Shown: one piece after another, positions 20,574-30,686 of the stretch
How the letters are laid out: every line of letters starts with the position of its first letter
Position numbering within the stretch: position 1 is the first letter of the stretch
NCBI GenBank assembly: GCA_947095585.1
Contig: OX352763.1
Span: 63,831,016-63,895,015 of the forward strand
Source of the DNA: Nephrocerus scutellatus
Lineage: Eukaryota; Arthropoda; Insecta; Diptera; Pipunculidae
Direction: 5' to 3'
Length of the DNA stretch: 64,000 bases
Made by a program: the position numbers and the translations under genes
Notes under the pieces: generated by a model
Told to the model about the DNA's origin: nothing
Databases searched by the model: none
The model's input: the letters and a program-made list of their open reading frames with translations, nothing else

Positions 20574-22171
20574 TGTAACGAGGTTTTTCCCAGCCGGGGT
20601 ATCCTCAGCGTGACCAGGGTTCGTTGATTTAAAAGGGTCGTTACAATAAAAGATTTATTTTGTTAGGAACTCTGAATTCGATGTTTTATTTTCCTTTCGC
20701 TTTTAAAAAAGATGAAAATTGATTTTGGAAAAATAATTAATTTGACTTAGGTCTTAGATGTGTCCTGTGTGTCCTGCGGTTTTGATGCCTTGGTCCAGCG
20801 GGATCGAAGTAAATCGTCTGCGTTTCGTCCAAGTGCTGACCAGCGAAAAGAGGATGCTACGCTCAATTCGTTGCCAAAGAGTTGATACGTCTCCGTGAGT
20901 TGACCAGCGAAAAGAGGATGCTACGCTCAATTCGTTGCCAAAGAGTTGATACGTTTCCGTGAGTTGACCAGCGAAAAGAGGATGCTACGCTCAATTCGTT
21001 GCCAAAGAGTTGATACGTTTCCGTGAGTTGACCAGCGAAAAGAGGATGCTACGCTCAATTCGTTGCCAAAGAGTTGTTGCGTTTTTGTGGGTTGACCAGC
21101 GAAAAGAGGATGCTACGCTCAATTCGTTGCCAAAGAGTCTGTGTCTAGGTAGCTTGATCAGTGAAAGAAGGATGCTACGCTTAATTCACTATCAGGAGTC
21201 GGTCAGATGTCTAAGTATTTTTGATCAGTGAAAGAGGATGCTACGCTCTGTTCACTATCAAGAGTCGGTCAGATGACGAAGAGACTAAGAGTAAGAGAGT
21301 GTATGCTGGGCTTGTGTCCCATTTTATATCATCTGAACCGGTTTAAAACGTCGAACCGGGCTGTTCCGTTTCCATGAATACGTACGGTAAATTACCGTTG
21401 TTGCTATGCCAATTGGTTTTAATTTCCTCGGAACTGCAGTGCGTATGCGTTATTCGTTGTTGTTGTTCGTGTATGTACGCTGCAAAATGTTGACGGAATC
21501 CCCTGTGTATTTTGTTGTTGCATTTTTGCCAATTGAGTTGTCTACTGTCGTTGTTCAGAAAAATGTTGACAAAATTGCCTATATATTTTGTTGTTGTATT
21601 TTCTCCTTCTAATTTTGTCTATTGTCGACGTCATCGTTGCTTGCAAAAAGCGTTGGCGGAGTTTCCTGTACGTTTTGTTGTTGTAGGGAATTCCGTTGTG
21701 ATGATTCTTTTGTGCATAGAATTGTGGTGTCGTTGTGTGTGTTGCATTTGGTCTGCGCTTCTTGGTCGTTGACCTCAGTGTCGTGTTTTTGCTCATTCGC
21801 TTGTGCTGTCGATATTGTGTATGCGTTTGTTATTTGTGGGTTTTTCTGCCTACTCTCCTGTGCTCCTGGCTGTACACCGAATTTGGTATGCAGTATGTGC
21901 TGTCTCTCTCTCCCTCCTCTATTGCTCTATTATGGTGGCTGCAGTGGAGGTGCGGCTACTCGATACTCAATGTATTGATTTCGATCGGTGTCCCAAAAAT
22001 GGAGGTGTGGCCTACTGATCGCATTTATGCATTGAAGAAGTGCAGTCGATCTGAGCAGAGATGCCGTCGGTGTTTTCAGTTTTTGAATATTGATAGAAAT
22101 AATAATGTGTAGATATATATATTTATATAGAAATGTGTGGGGTGAATTTGTTGCCAAATTGACTCCTTACA
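20574..22171 (-). repeat. 3' LTR of the young gypsy
   Basis: 1598 bp, plus-strand ends TGTAACGAGG and TCCTTACA. It matches 26581-28178 except about five substitutions, for example at the AAAAGGGTCG/AAAGGGGTCG block and GGTGGCTGC/GGTGGTTGC. The several plus-strand ORFs inside it occur identically in both LTRs and have no domain. Confidence 0.92.
20836..21276 (-). repeat. Tandem hairpin modules in the LTR (left copy)
   Basis: Five units of about 64 bp each contain CAGCGAA, a 19-base loop with AGGATGCTACGCT, then TTCGTTG. Two further diverged units have ATCAGTGAA and TTCACTATC arms around the same AGGATGCTACGCT loop. Arms change together, so pairing is kept. Between modules a short ACG-loop-CGT stem recurs (complement of ACGTTTCCGT and ACGTCTCCGT). 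The same array is at 26843-27283 in the other LTR. Confidence 0.8.
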
Positions 22172-22179
22172 CTTCCCGG

Positions 22180-24564
22180 TCACGTCGGACGAAGCGGAAT
22201 CTTCCGGTCTTGGTTACGAGGTCCGTTAACAAAATGGTGCCTGGTCTGTGTTTTTCTATGGATTTGAGCATGTTTCTGGACTGTTGTCGGTGAATTCCTG
22301 TGCGGATGCTGTTCCCTATGATAGGCACCTTTGCTTGTGTCGATTTGGGGGTTTTGGTGGAACTGTTTCAGTTCTCCCACGTAGGCGGTACGTTCCTTGG
22401 TCTGACCGCATAGCCTTAGTTTAGCAATGACCGGCGACACGAAATCTACTACTTGATATGGTCCGTCGTACTTTGGCGCGAGCTTGCTGGCAAATCCTTC
22501 AAGTGCGTTGGACAGATGATGCTGTTTGACCAGGACAAGTTGCCCGACCTCCGGTTTCCAGTGGCGTCGTCGAAGATTATAGTGTCGCGCCTGTTCTCCT
22601 GCTGCTCGTTCCATATTGCGTCGAACTATTACGAACACTTCCGACAATTGTTTCGCTCTGTCATCTGGTGTTTTGGGCAGTGTGCCGGTTCCAGTGGTGA
22701 CTTCGTCGAAAAGCGTGTGTGGGAGGCGTGGTTCTCGACCTTGCGTCAGGAAGATTGGGCTGTAACCCGTCGAGTCTTGTTGGCTTGAATTGATTGCCAA
22801 CATGATTTCCGGTAGTTTCTCGTCCCACGTGCGCTGTTGGGTACCGGACAGTTGTGCGATTATCGTTTTGACGGTGCGGTTTGCCCTTTCGGTCGGGTTT
22901 TCTTGCGGGGTGTATGGGGCGGTGTACTGATGTCGTACTCCCATGCTCTGGAGAAACCGTCGAAATGCCCTACTTGTGAACTGGGCGCCGTTGTCGGTGA
23001 TGAGGACTTTGGGTACCCCATATCGTGCCAGTATGCGTTCGCGAAACGCTTTTTGTAGTCCGTCGGTGGTTGCCCGTCTCATCGGCACTAGTTCGACCCA
23101 TATAGAAAAACGGTCGAAGAATACCAATAACATGGTGTTCCCATGTTTCGATCGTGGTAGTGGCCCTACGAAGTCGGCACATAGCATGGCCCATGGTTCT
23201 TCTGCTACCTGCGTGAGCATTTTCCCTGCTGCCTGCTGCTGATTCGGCTTGTAGCGTTGACAGTTCTCGCAACGTTTGACATGCTTGTGGATATCGCCGA
23301 ACATCCCTGGCCAGTAATAACGGGCACATATCCGCGCAGTTGTCTTCCGGATGCCTAGATGTCCTGCCGATGGGTTATCGTGATTCTCCCTGAGAACTTG
23401 GTCACGGAGTGCGATCGGGACACACAGTTTCCAAGGCGTTGTGTCTTCGTCTCCAGCTCGCTGTTCTATGTGGCGATATAACTGCCCAGCTTCTATCACG
23501 TAGTCGGGATACTTTTTGGGGTCTTCTTTGATCTGGTTTACCTTTCTCTCCAGCCATTTACACTTGGAACTTAGTGTGTTGTCGTCGGAACTTGCCATCA
23601 GTAAGTCGTGTGGTTGTCGTGACAATGCATCTGCTACGACGTTCAATTTTCCACGTCTGTATTGAACGTCGAAGGTATATTGTTGTAGTTCGAGCGCCCA
23701 ACGTGCGATTCGTCCGGAGGGGCTTGCAATGGAATTTAACCATTTAAGAGAAAGGTGGTCAGTGATTACCGTGAAGCGGTACCCTTCTAGGTATAACCGC
23801 ATTTTCCTGATTCCCCAGACTATCGCTAGGCACTCCTTCTCGGTGGGGGAATAGTTCTTCTCGGCTTGGTTGAGATGTCGGCTGGCGTATGCTATTACGC
23901 GTTCGTTGCCGTCTAGCTCCTGCGTCAGCACTGCTCCTAGCCCATAGTCGCTGGCGTCTGTCTGCAGTGAAAACTTTTGTGAGAAGTCCGGACATGCGAG
24001 GATTGGGGCTTCAGTTAATCTGGTTTTTAACTTATCGAACGCTGTTTGTTGTTCCTCTGTCCACTTCCAGTGTTTTCCTTTCTTCAATAGGGCGGTCAGT
24101 GGTCGCGTGGTCTCCGAGAAGTCAGGGACGAAACGACGATACCAAGACGCAATCCCCAAGTATCGTCGTACCTCTCGTACGTTGCGTGGTGGTTGCAGTT
24201 CCCTGATAGCTGCGACCTTTTCTGGATCGGTATGAATTCCTTCTCTTTTGACTACGTGTCCCAGGTACTTCAGTTCCGTCTTGCAGAACTCGCATTTTTC
24301 TGGGTTGATCTTTAGGTTCGCCGCTTGTAGTCGTCTGAACACCTTGCGTAGATTTGACAAATGTTCCTCGAAAGTCCTTCCGATGATGATGATGTCATCG
24401 AGGTATGCAAATGCGTGTGGCTCCATCTCTGGCCCGATAACCCGGTCGAGTGCCCGCTGAAAAGTGGCCGGTGCGGAATGCAACCCGAAGGGCATCACTC
24501 GCCACTGAAATAGGCCACGCTCTGGTACTGTGAAGGCAGTATATTTCTTGCTGTTTGCTTCCAT
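22180..24564 (-). pseudogene. Young gypsy pol: RT palm to integrase (after the stop)
   Basis: 794 open codons to the stop near the LTR. It is in the same frame as 25542-24613 and separated from it only by the TAA at 24610-24612. Order: RT (FQWRVMPFGLHSAPATFQRA, FAYLDDIII with the YLDD active site), connection (LGIASWYRRFVPDFS), RNase H ([42 protein letters not shown]), integrase zinc finger (RENHDNPSAGHLG, CENCQRYK) and core (LCADFVGPLP, ITDNGAQFTS, PQENPTERAN). The C-terminal GPY-type domain is FASKLAPKYDGPYQVVDFVS. Apart from the one stop, every catalytic residue I can check is present. Confidence 0.85.
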
Positions 24565-24609
24565 GGGTATTTGCCAGTACCCGTTCCGTAAGTCCAGGCT
24601 GCTTATAAA

Positions 24610-25542
24610 TTAAGCGCCTCGTAGTCGTTCCAGAATGTGCTGGATTCGGGGCAATGGGTATGCGTCGGGTGTTGACCGTGCATTGAGTTCACGATAGTCT
24701 ACGCAAAGCCTCCATTTTCCCGTCTTCTTCTTGACGAGCACGATAGGTGCGCTGTGAGGGCTGCGCGAGGGTTCGATACAGCCTTTTGCTAGCAGTTCGT
24801 TGATCTCCGAGTTGATGATTTCCTGCATTGCCGGGTTTCGGGGGAAATATCGCTGCTTGATTGGTCGCTCATCACGCATCAGGATCTTATGTTCTGTGAT
24901 GTTAGACACCGCTGGTAACTTGTCAAACTTTTGGAATTCCTCTTGGAGAAAAACTGCGAGTCTCTCGTGATCCGTTTTTAGTTCCGGTTGGACTCTTATA
25001 CCGCGCAGAGTTTCAGACTGCTGTTCCGCCTTTTCGTGAAGCTGTAGTGTTTGGCCGCCACAACTCACTTTGGCTTTCACTTTTAAAAGAAAGTCTAGTC
25101 CGAGGACGATACTGTCCACAGCTTCCGGGAGTACCAAAAAGTTTAGTCGGGTGTGTTCTCTTCCAATTCGTACGTCAAAGGTTAGGGCTTCTCGGATAAC
25201 TCGGGGTGTGCCCTCAGCCATCCTGACCGTCATGTTGACGGGTACGCTATTTGACGCGTTCCTTCTGTCTTCCGCATACTGCTCGCTAATGAAACTCTTT
25301 GTCGCACCCGTGTCGATCGTAGCGGTGACAATTTCGTTCCCTAGGCTGATGGTGGCGTAGACTCGAGTTGCGTCGAAGTGTAGACAGTCTACTGGGTTTG
25401 AGGTGTCATCGTCTGGGGTCCCGCCACACCTCTGTTCTGGCGGTCCCCGCGGTCGTTTCCCGCTTGTCTCCGACAACATTCTGTCGTCCTTATGTCTCGG
25501 CGGCCGCATTCCCAGCAGAAGAGAATTTGTTGATTCTGACAA
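24610..25542 (-). pseudogene. Young gypsy pol: protease and RT fingers, ended by a premature stop
   Basis: 310 codons from the first Met to TAA at 24610-24612. The protease has ATIDTGATKSFISEQY with DTGA and the C-terminal ILP...IVLGLDFLL. RT begins with IEPSRSPHSAPIVLVKKKTG and WRLCVDYRELNARS. The stop replaces a Gln that relatives keep in RGAQFI, a CAA-to-TAA type change. Without it pol would be one frame down to 22180. Pol overlaps gag and lies in the -1 frame relative to it, so expression probably uses a -1 frameshift. I could not identify the slippery site with confidence. Confidence 0.85.
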
Positions 25543-26516
25543 TCTCGTCTTCTATGCCCGTCCTGGCCGCATCGCATGCAGGCTGTCCTTACGTTTATGC
25601 GTCTCTCGCCGTCGCGTGCTATCATACCGTTTCTCTCCATCGGTTTCGGTCGGTGGGTGGGTCTGTTTGGTCCTGCCATTCCAGCTATACTCTCAAAATC
25701 TTCTGCTAGTTCGATGAGGTCGTTCAGTGAATTGAAATCTTTTCGCTTAATGTAGTATTGATATTCCTGGCGACAATTTCTGAATATCCTTTCTACCTGC
25801 TGTACCGCTGTGTAGTCGGCGTGCCTCATCAAGTTTTGCATTGCTATGACGAAATCTTTAAAACTTTCATTCCCTGTCTGGCGTCGTTGGCGGATTTCGT
25901 CGTCCAAATGTTCCCAATACCTTGTGGGCAAAAAGAATTTGAGGAAGTCTCCCTTAAACGCTCTCCAGCTCTGCCATCTCTGGTTGTTACTCCGGAACCA
26001 CATCAATCCACGGTCGCGAAGCAGTTCGGGCATAGTTCTCGGGAGCAGATCCTTGTCTAAAGAGTATGCGTCGGCCAGCTCCTCAAGTCTTTCGACAAAT
26101 GACAATGGGTCTTTGCCTCCGTCGTAACGAACTGACCATTTTCTGACTTGGTCGATCACCATCGCGTATGATATACCAGGTGGTACCGTTGTTCCTCGGT
26201 TCGATGCTCGGTCCGTGACCGCTGAAGTGTGCGTTGATGGTGGGATTGTTAACCCCGGTGTTTTGACTTTCTCGCCTTCTATCGTGTCATATAGATTTAA
26301 TTGTGGTGTGGGCGTTGGTGAAGGGTTGCGGTGGTGTCTTGCCTCCAGTTCCGCCAGGCGAAGTTCGTCGTCTGAGGTCACATCTCGTCCCGTGATGAAC
26401 GTCGTGAAACGCTTCCTCAACTCATCTACTCCGCCGTTAACGTCCAGCCTAAATTCTGCCAAATAACTTTGTAGGTTGTCCTTCGTAAGATTATAGACCC
26501 AACTAGTCTTTACCAT
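25389..26516 (-). CDS. Young gypsy gag, intact
   Basis: 375 codons with start ATG at 26516 just downstream of the primer site. Residues about 5-40 (YNLTKDNLQSYLAEF, GGVDELRKRFTTF) resemble a SAP DNA-binding motif. The capsid core runs from VIDQVRKWSVRYDGGKDPLS through LPRTMPELLRDRGLMWFR, FFLPTRYWEHLDDEIRQRR and MQNLMRHADYT to YYIKRKDFNSLNDLIELAED. Two zinc motifs follow: CMRCGQDGHRRRDC and the half-like CWECGRRDIRTTECC. Gag assembles the particle and binds genomic RNA. It is the best-preserved protein in the window. Confidence 0.9.
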   Translation of the reverse strand: MVKTSWVYNLTKDNLQSYLAEFRLDVNGGVDELRKRFTTFITGRDVTSDDELRLAELEARHHRNPSPTPTPQLNLYDTIEGEKVKTPGLTIPPSTHTSAVTDRASNRGTTVPPGISYAMVIDQVRKWSVRYDGGKDPLSFVERLEELADAYSLDKDLLPRTMPELLRDRGLMWFRSNNQRWQSWRAFKGDFLKFFLPTRYWEHLDDEIRQRRQTGNESFKDFVIAMQNLMRHADYTAVQQVERIFRNCRQEYQYYIKRKDFNSLNDLIELAEDFESIAGMAGPNRPTHRPKPMERNGMIARDGERRINVRTACMRCGQDGHRRRDCQNQQILFCWECGRRDIRTTECCRRQAGNDRGDRQNRGVAGPQTMTPQTQ

Positions 26517-26560
26517 CTTGGCTAATTTGGTTTTCTTCGTTTGTTATTTGTTTTTCCAGA

Positions 26561-26578
26561 GTCCCTGCTCGGGCGCCA
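26561..26578 (-). other. Primer-binding site (tRNA-Lys type)
   Basis: The plus strand reads GTCCCTGCTCGGGCGCCA, the complement of TGGCGCCCGAGCAGGGAC, two bases inside the 5' LTR. It matches the 3' end of tRNA-Lys(UUU)-like primers with about one difference. Confidence 0.85.
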
Positions 26579-26580
26579 AT

Positions 26581-28178
26581 TGTAACGAGGTTTTTCCCAG
26601 CCGGGGTATCCTCAGCGTGACCAGGGTTCGTTGATTTAAAGGGGTCGTTACAATAAAAGATTTATTTTGTTAGGAACTCTGAATTCGATGTTTTATTTTC
26701 CTCTCGCTTTTAAAAAAGATGAAAATTGATTTTGGAAAAATAATTAATTTGACTTAGGTCTTAGATGTGTCCTGTGTGTCCTGCGGTTTTGATGCCTTGG
26801 TCCAGCGGGATCGAAGTAAATCGTCTGCGTTTCGTCCAAGTGCTGACCAGCGAAAAGAGGATGCTACGCTCAATTCGTTGCCAAAGAGTTGATACGTCTC
26901 CGTGAGTTGACCAGCGAAAAGAGGATGCTACGCTCAATTCGTTGCCAAAGAGTTGATACGTTTCCGTGAGTTGACCAGCGAAAAGAGGATGCTACGCTCA
27001 ATTCGTTGCCAAAGAGTTGATACGTTTCCGTGAGTTGACCAGCGAAAAGAGGATGCTACGCTCAATTCGTTGCCAAAGAGTTGTTGCGTTTTCGTGGGTT
27101 GACCAGCGAAAAGAGGATGCTACGCTCAATTCGTTGCCAAAGAGTCTGTGTCTAGGTAGCTTGATCAGTGAAAGAAGGATGCTACGCTTAATTCACTATC
27201 AGGAGTCGGTCAGATGTCTAAGTATTTTTGATCAGTGAAAGAGGATGCTACGCTCTGTTCACTATCAAGAGTCGGTCAGATGACGAAGAGACTAAGAGTA
27301 AGAGAGTGTATGCTGGGCTTGTGTCCCCTTTTATATCATCTGAACCGGTTTAAAACGTCGAACCGGGCTGTTCCGTTTCCATGAATACGTACGGTAAATT
27401 ACCGTTGTTGCTATGCCAATTGGTTTTAATTTCCTCGGAACTGCAGTGCGTATGCGTTATTCGTTGTTGTTGTTCGTGTATGTACGCTGCAAAATGTTGA
27501 CGGAATCCCCTGTGTATTTTGTTGTTGCATTTTTGCCAATTGAGTTGTCTACTGTCGTTGTTCAGAAAAATGTTGACAAAATTGCCTATATATTTTGTTG
27601 TTGTATTTTCTCCTTCTAATTTTGTCTATTGTCGACGTCATCGTTGCTTGCAAAAAGCGTTGGCGGAGTTTCCTGTACGTTTTGTTGTTGTAGGGAATTC
27701 CGTTGTGATGATTCTTTTGTGCATAGAATTGTGGTGTCGTTGTGTGTGTTGCATTTGGTCTGCGCTTCTTGGTCGTTGACCTCAGTGTCGTGTTTTTGCT
27801 CATTCGCTTGTGCTGTCGATATTGTGTATGCGTTTGTTATTTGTGGGTTTTTCTGCCTACTCTCCTGTGCTCCTGGCTGTACACCGAATTTGGTATGCAG
27901 TATGTGCTGTCTCTCTCTCCCTCCTCTATTGCTCTATTATGGTGGTTGCAGTGGAGGTGCGGCTACTCGATACTCAATGTATTGATTTCGATCGGTGTCC
28001 CAAAAATGGAGGTGTGGCCTACTGATCGCATTTATGCATTGAAGAAGTGCAGTCGATCTGAGCAGAGATGCCGTCGGTGTTTTCAGTTTTTGAATATTGA
28101 TAGAAATAATAATGTGTAGATATATATATTTATATAGAAATGTGTGGGGTGAATTTGTTGCCAAATTGACTCCTTACA
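26581..28178 (-). repeat. 5' LTR of the young gypsy
   Basis: 1598 bp, matching 20574-22171 with about five differences. It contains the second copy of the hairpin array (26843-27283). In element sense it starts TGTAAGGAG and ends CTCGTTACA. Confidence 0.92.
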
Positions 28179-28182
28179 TCCT

Positions 28183-28529
28183 TGAGTTTGGAAAGACGTA
28201 AACATGTTGATCTCTTAGATCGCAATTTATTATAATGGTTTATTCATGTTAGAACATCTATACGATTTATTATTGGACTTTGGTTGTCCTTGGTTTGGAT
28301 CAAAACGTAAACATGTATACTTCTTAGATCAGAAATTGCGTCATTCTTTTATTATCCAGTAGAACTGCGCATTTGTTGTATGTAGTATTATTTGCGTGTA
28401 ACATTATATGCGTTACTTTTGTATTCTCCAGTTGGAGTGCGCACTTGTTTTATTATGAATATACATTATGAATACATATTTATATGTTTGTCGTGTGGGG
28501 TCTACTGCTTTAACAGTTAATCTTCAGGT
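28183..28529. other. Flanking repeat block, no gene
   Basis: Continuation of the interrupted block left of 20570. The motif GTAAACATGTTGAT...TTAGAT recurs about every 100 bp (28199, 28308). AT-rich and without coding signal. It may be LTR sequence of the 19-kb gag fragment's family. Confidence 0.45.
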
Positions 28530-28795
28530 TGTGGACGCCGTGGCTCAACGGAAATGCACATGGCTACTGAGCAGAAGGTTTGTGATTCGAATCCCAGTAA
28601 CACCAAAAGTATTTTTCACTGTGTACCCCCTCGCGCTAATGGGTGACAAACGTTCCGAGAGTAATACCTTGTCACGGAAAGCTTCTCATTTTGCCGTTCG
28701 GATCCTGCCTTAAATTGTAGGTCCCTTCCATTTTTGTCCAAAAATATACATGCGCAACACAAATGGTCGCGAGAAGCCTAGGCCTTGGACCGCAA
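28530..28795 (+). mobile_element. tRNA-derived SINE
   Basis: The head looks like a decayed tRNA: box A TGGCTCAACGG at 28541-28551 and box B GATTCGAATCCC at about 28584-28595, about 40 bp apart as in a tRNA gene. The head is followed by a tRNA-unrelated body containing GTCACGGAAAGCTTCTCATT, GCCGTTCGGATCCTGCC and CGCAACACAAATGG-like blocks, typical of insect SINEs transcribed by RNA polymerase III. The 3' end is blurred by the 188-bp duplication that follows. Confidence 0.7.
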
Positions 28796-29113
28796 GGTCT
28801 GTCGCACCGAATATTATGTATTAATTTTCAGGCTTGCTGCTTGTAGACGCTTAAAGACCTTTTTGAGATTCTCGTGGTGCTCCTCGAATGTTCGACCAAT
28901 GACGATGATGTGTGTCCATTTGTGTCCAAAAATATACATGCGCAACACAAATGGTCGCGAGAAGCCTAGGCCTTGGACCGCAAGGTCTGTCGCACCGAAT
29001 ATTATGTATTAATTTTCAGGCTTGCTGCTTGTAGACGCTTAAAGACCCTTTTGAGATTCTCGTGGTGCTCCTCGAATGTTCGACCAATGACGATGATGTC
29101 ATCAAGGTAGGCG
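28738..29113. repeat. 188-bp tandem duplication joining SINE end and gypsy RT
   Basis: 28738-28925 and 28926-29113 are nearly identical (CCAAAAATATACATGCGCAA starts each). Each unit contains the SINE end and the edge of the gypsy RT fragment. The duplication therefore happened after the SINE and gypsy sequences were joined. Confidence 0.85.
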
Positions 29114-29749
29114 AACGCGTGTGGTTCCATTTCGGGTCCTATGACCCGATCAAGCTCCCGCTGGAAAGTAGATGGCGCTGAGTTCAGCCCAAACGGCATT
29201 ACTCGCCACTGAAACAAACCGCGTCCAGGTACGGTGAAAGCTGTATAAGGCTGACTATGCTCCTCCATTGGATTTGCGAAGGTCCAAGCTGGTAATAAAC
29301 TGTGCGCCCCTGAGTCGGTCCAGAATGTGTTGGATGCACGGAAGTGGGTATGCATCTGGCACCGATTGCGCGTTCAGCTCTCTGTAATCGATACACAGCC
29401 TCCACTTGCCCGTTTTCTTCTTGACCTGTACTATTGGTGCGCTGTGAGGGCTGTGTGAGGGTTCGATACACCCGCGATCATGCAGTTCGTCCCTCTCTTT
29501 ATTAATTATTTGCTGCATCGCAGGGTTTCGTGTGAAATAGCACTGCTTTATCGGTCGTTCATCATGCATAATAATTTTGTGTTCCGTTATATTTGAGATG
29601 GATGGCAATTGTTCGAACTTCGAGAACTCCTTCTCGAGGAAAGTCTTGCCTTTCTCCTCGTCTGTCTGAGGTTTCGGTTGGATAGCGGTGCAACGCGGGG
29701 TGTCTATGACCTCTTTGGTTTGTTCCTGGAGTTCCACCGTTTGACCCAC
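29002..29749 (-). pseudogene. Gypsy protease end and reverse transcriptase, truncated
   Basis: 29749-29255 reads LPSISNITEHKIIMHDERPI, then RT fingers IEPSHSPHSAPIVQVKKKTG, LCIDYRELNAQS and TSLDLRKSNGGA. A small deletion then shifts frame, and 29355-29002 continues with YTAFTVPGRGLFQWRVMPFG and FAYLDDIIVIG (YLDD kept). The thumb ends abruptly at AASLKIN. Confidence 0.8.
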
Positions 29750-30363
29750 GCAGGTAAGTCCAAACCTAAAATAATATTGTCCATGGCGTCTGGGATGACA
29801 TCGGCTCGAAATCGGGACCGGTGGAGAGACTTTTTGCGGGAGGCCAGGCCAGGAGATATGATGATGATGGCATCTGGGAGTATCAGAAATAGAAATTTCA
29901 AGTAGTGGTTTCCGATGGGGACTTCTAATTCTAGGGCTTCGCTAATGTGTTTTGGTGTACCCTCAGCCATGCTCACTGTTATATCCATGGGCACACCATT
30001 AGTTTTGGTTCGGAGTTTGTCAGCGTATAGTTTGCTTATGAAGCTCCCGTATATATAGTCGCTTTCACCAGTTAATCTCTTAGTGCTTTTTTGGCGATGA
30101 TGCGGGAGGCATCATGGTATAGGAAGTTTAATGAGTAGAAGATGTAGTTTTCTGAGGACCCGTCGCACCTCTCCCCCGACGTTCCCCCTTGGTTGTTTCC
30201 CGGGCTTCTTCTGCAACAGTCCACAGTCCTTATATCTAGGCGGCCATACTCCCAACAGAAGAAGGCCTGTGGTCTTTGACAATCTCGCCATGTGTGTCCG
30301 TCCTGTCCGCAACGTCGACGCCGTTAGCACGTTTATGCGATCATCCATGCCCTCTGTGACCAT
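29704..30363 (-). pseudogene. Gypsy protease and nucleocapsid remnants
   Basis: 29994-29704 contains MDITVSMAEGTPKHISEALE and ILPDAI...DNIILGLDL, the C-terminal half of the protease, with a short insertion. 30363-30112 covers the zinc-knuckle region in mixed frames. The DTG site itself is not readable. Most of the gag capsid is deleted between about 30500 and 30530. Confidence 0.65.
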
Positions 30364-30590
30364 GAGGTTCCTCTCGATCGGTCGTGGCCTGGGTGTATGT
30401 CGGGTTGGTTCTGGTCTGGTGGTGATATTTTCCAGGTCTTCTGCTAAACCAATCAGATCCTGCAGATCTTGAAAATCTCTCCTCCGAACATAGAGCTGAT
30501 ATTCTTGGCGGCAGGGGTATATACCCAGCTAGTCTTGACCATCTTGTCTTATTATGTCTATTTTTGTTTTTTTTTTTTTTTGTTTTGCGA

Positions 30591-30608
30591 GTCCCTGCTC
30601 GGGCACCA
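30591..30608 (-). other. Primer-binding site of the truncated gypsy
   Basis: The plus strand reads GTCCCTGCTCGGGCACCA, one change from the young element's site. The LTR starts TGTAACGGAG at 30611. Confidence 0.75.
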
Positions 30609-30686
30609 ATTGTAACGGAGTTTTCCCAGCCGGGGTAAACTCAGGGTGACCACGGGTTTAAATTAAATTTGGTTGTCGGCTCAAAA

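Larger units (their letters stand above)
20574..28178 (-). mobile_element. Young full-length Ty3/gypsy element (Osvaldo-like)
   Basis: 7605 bp with two 1598-bp LTRs that differ at about five sites by eye, so the insertion is recent. The target duplication TCCT lies at 20570-20573 and 28179-28182. The primer site is next to the right LTR. Gag (375 codons) is intact and pol is intact except for one stop codon. No extra gene lies between pol and the 3' LTR, unlike the element at 45037-54334. Confidence 0.92.
28828..30672 (-). mobile_element. Truncated gypsy element of the 20.6-kb family
   Basis: Minus-strand fragment with the 5' LTR start (30611 onward, cut at about 30672), primer site, gag remnant, protease and RT. 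Everything downstream of the RT palm is missing, and the fragment ends at KIN codons near 29002 and 28828. Protein similarity to the young element at 20574-28178 is high, but the gene is broken in many places. Confidence 0.8.

Noticed and set aside
21406..22157. Several ORFs inside the 1598-bp LTRs (also 27413-28164)
   Set aside because: Present identically in both LTRs, overlapping each other in different frames, low complexity and no domain.
28536..28605. Functional tRNA gene
   Set aside because: Box A and box B are present, but the acceptor ends do not pair and an SINE body follows directly.
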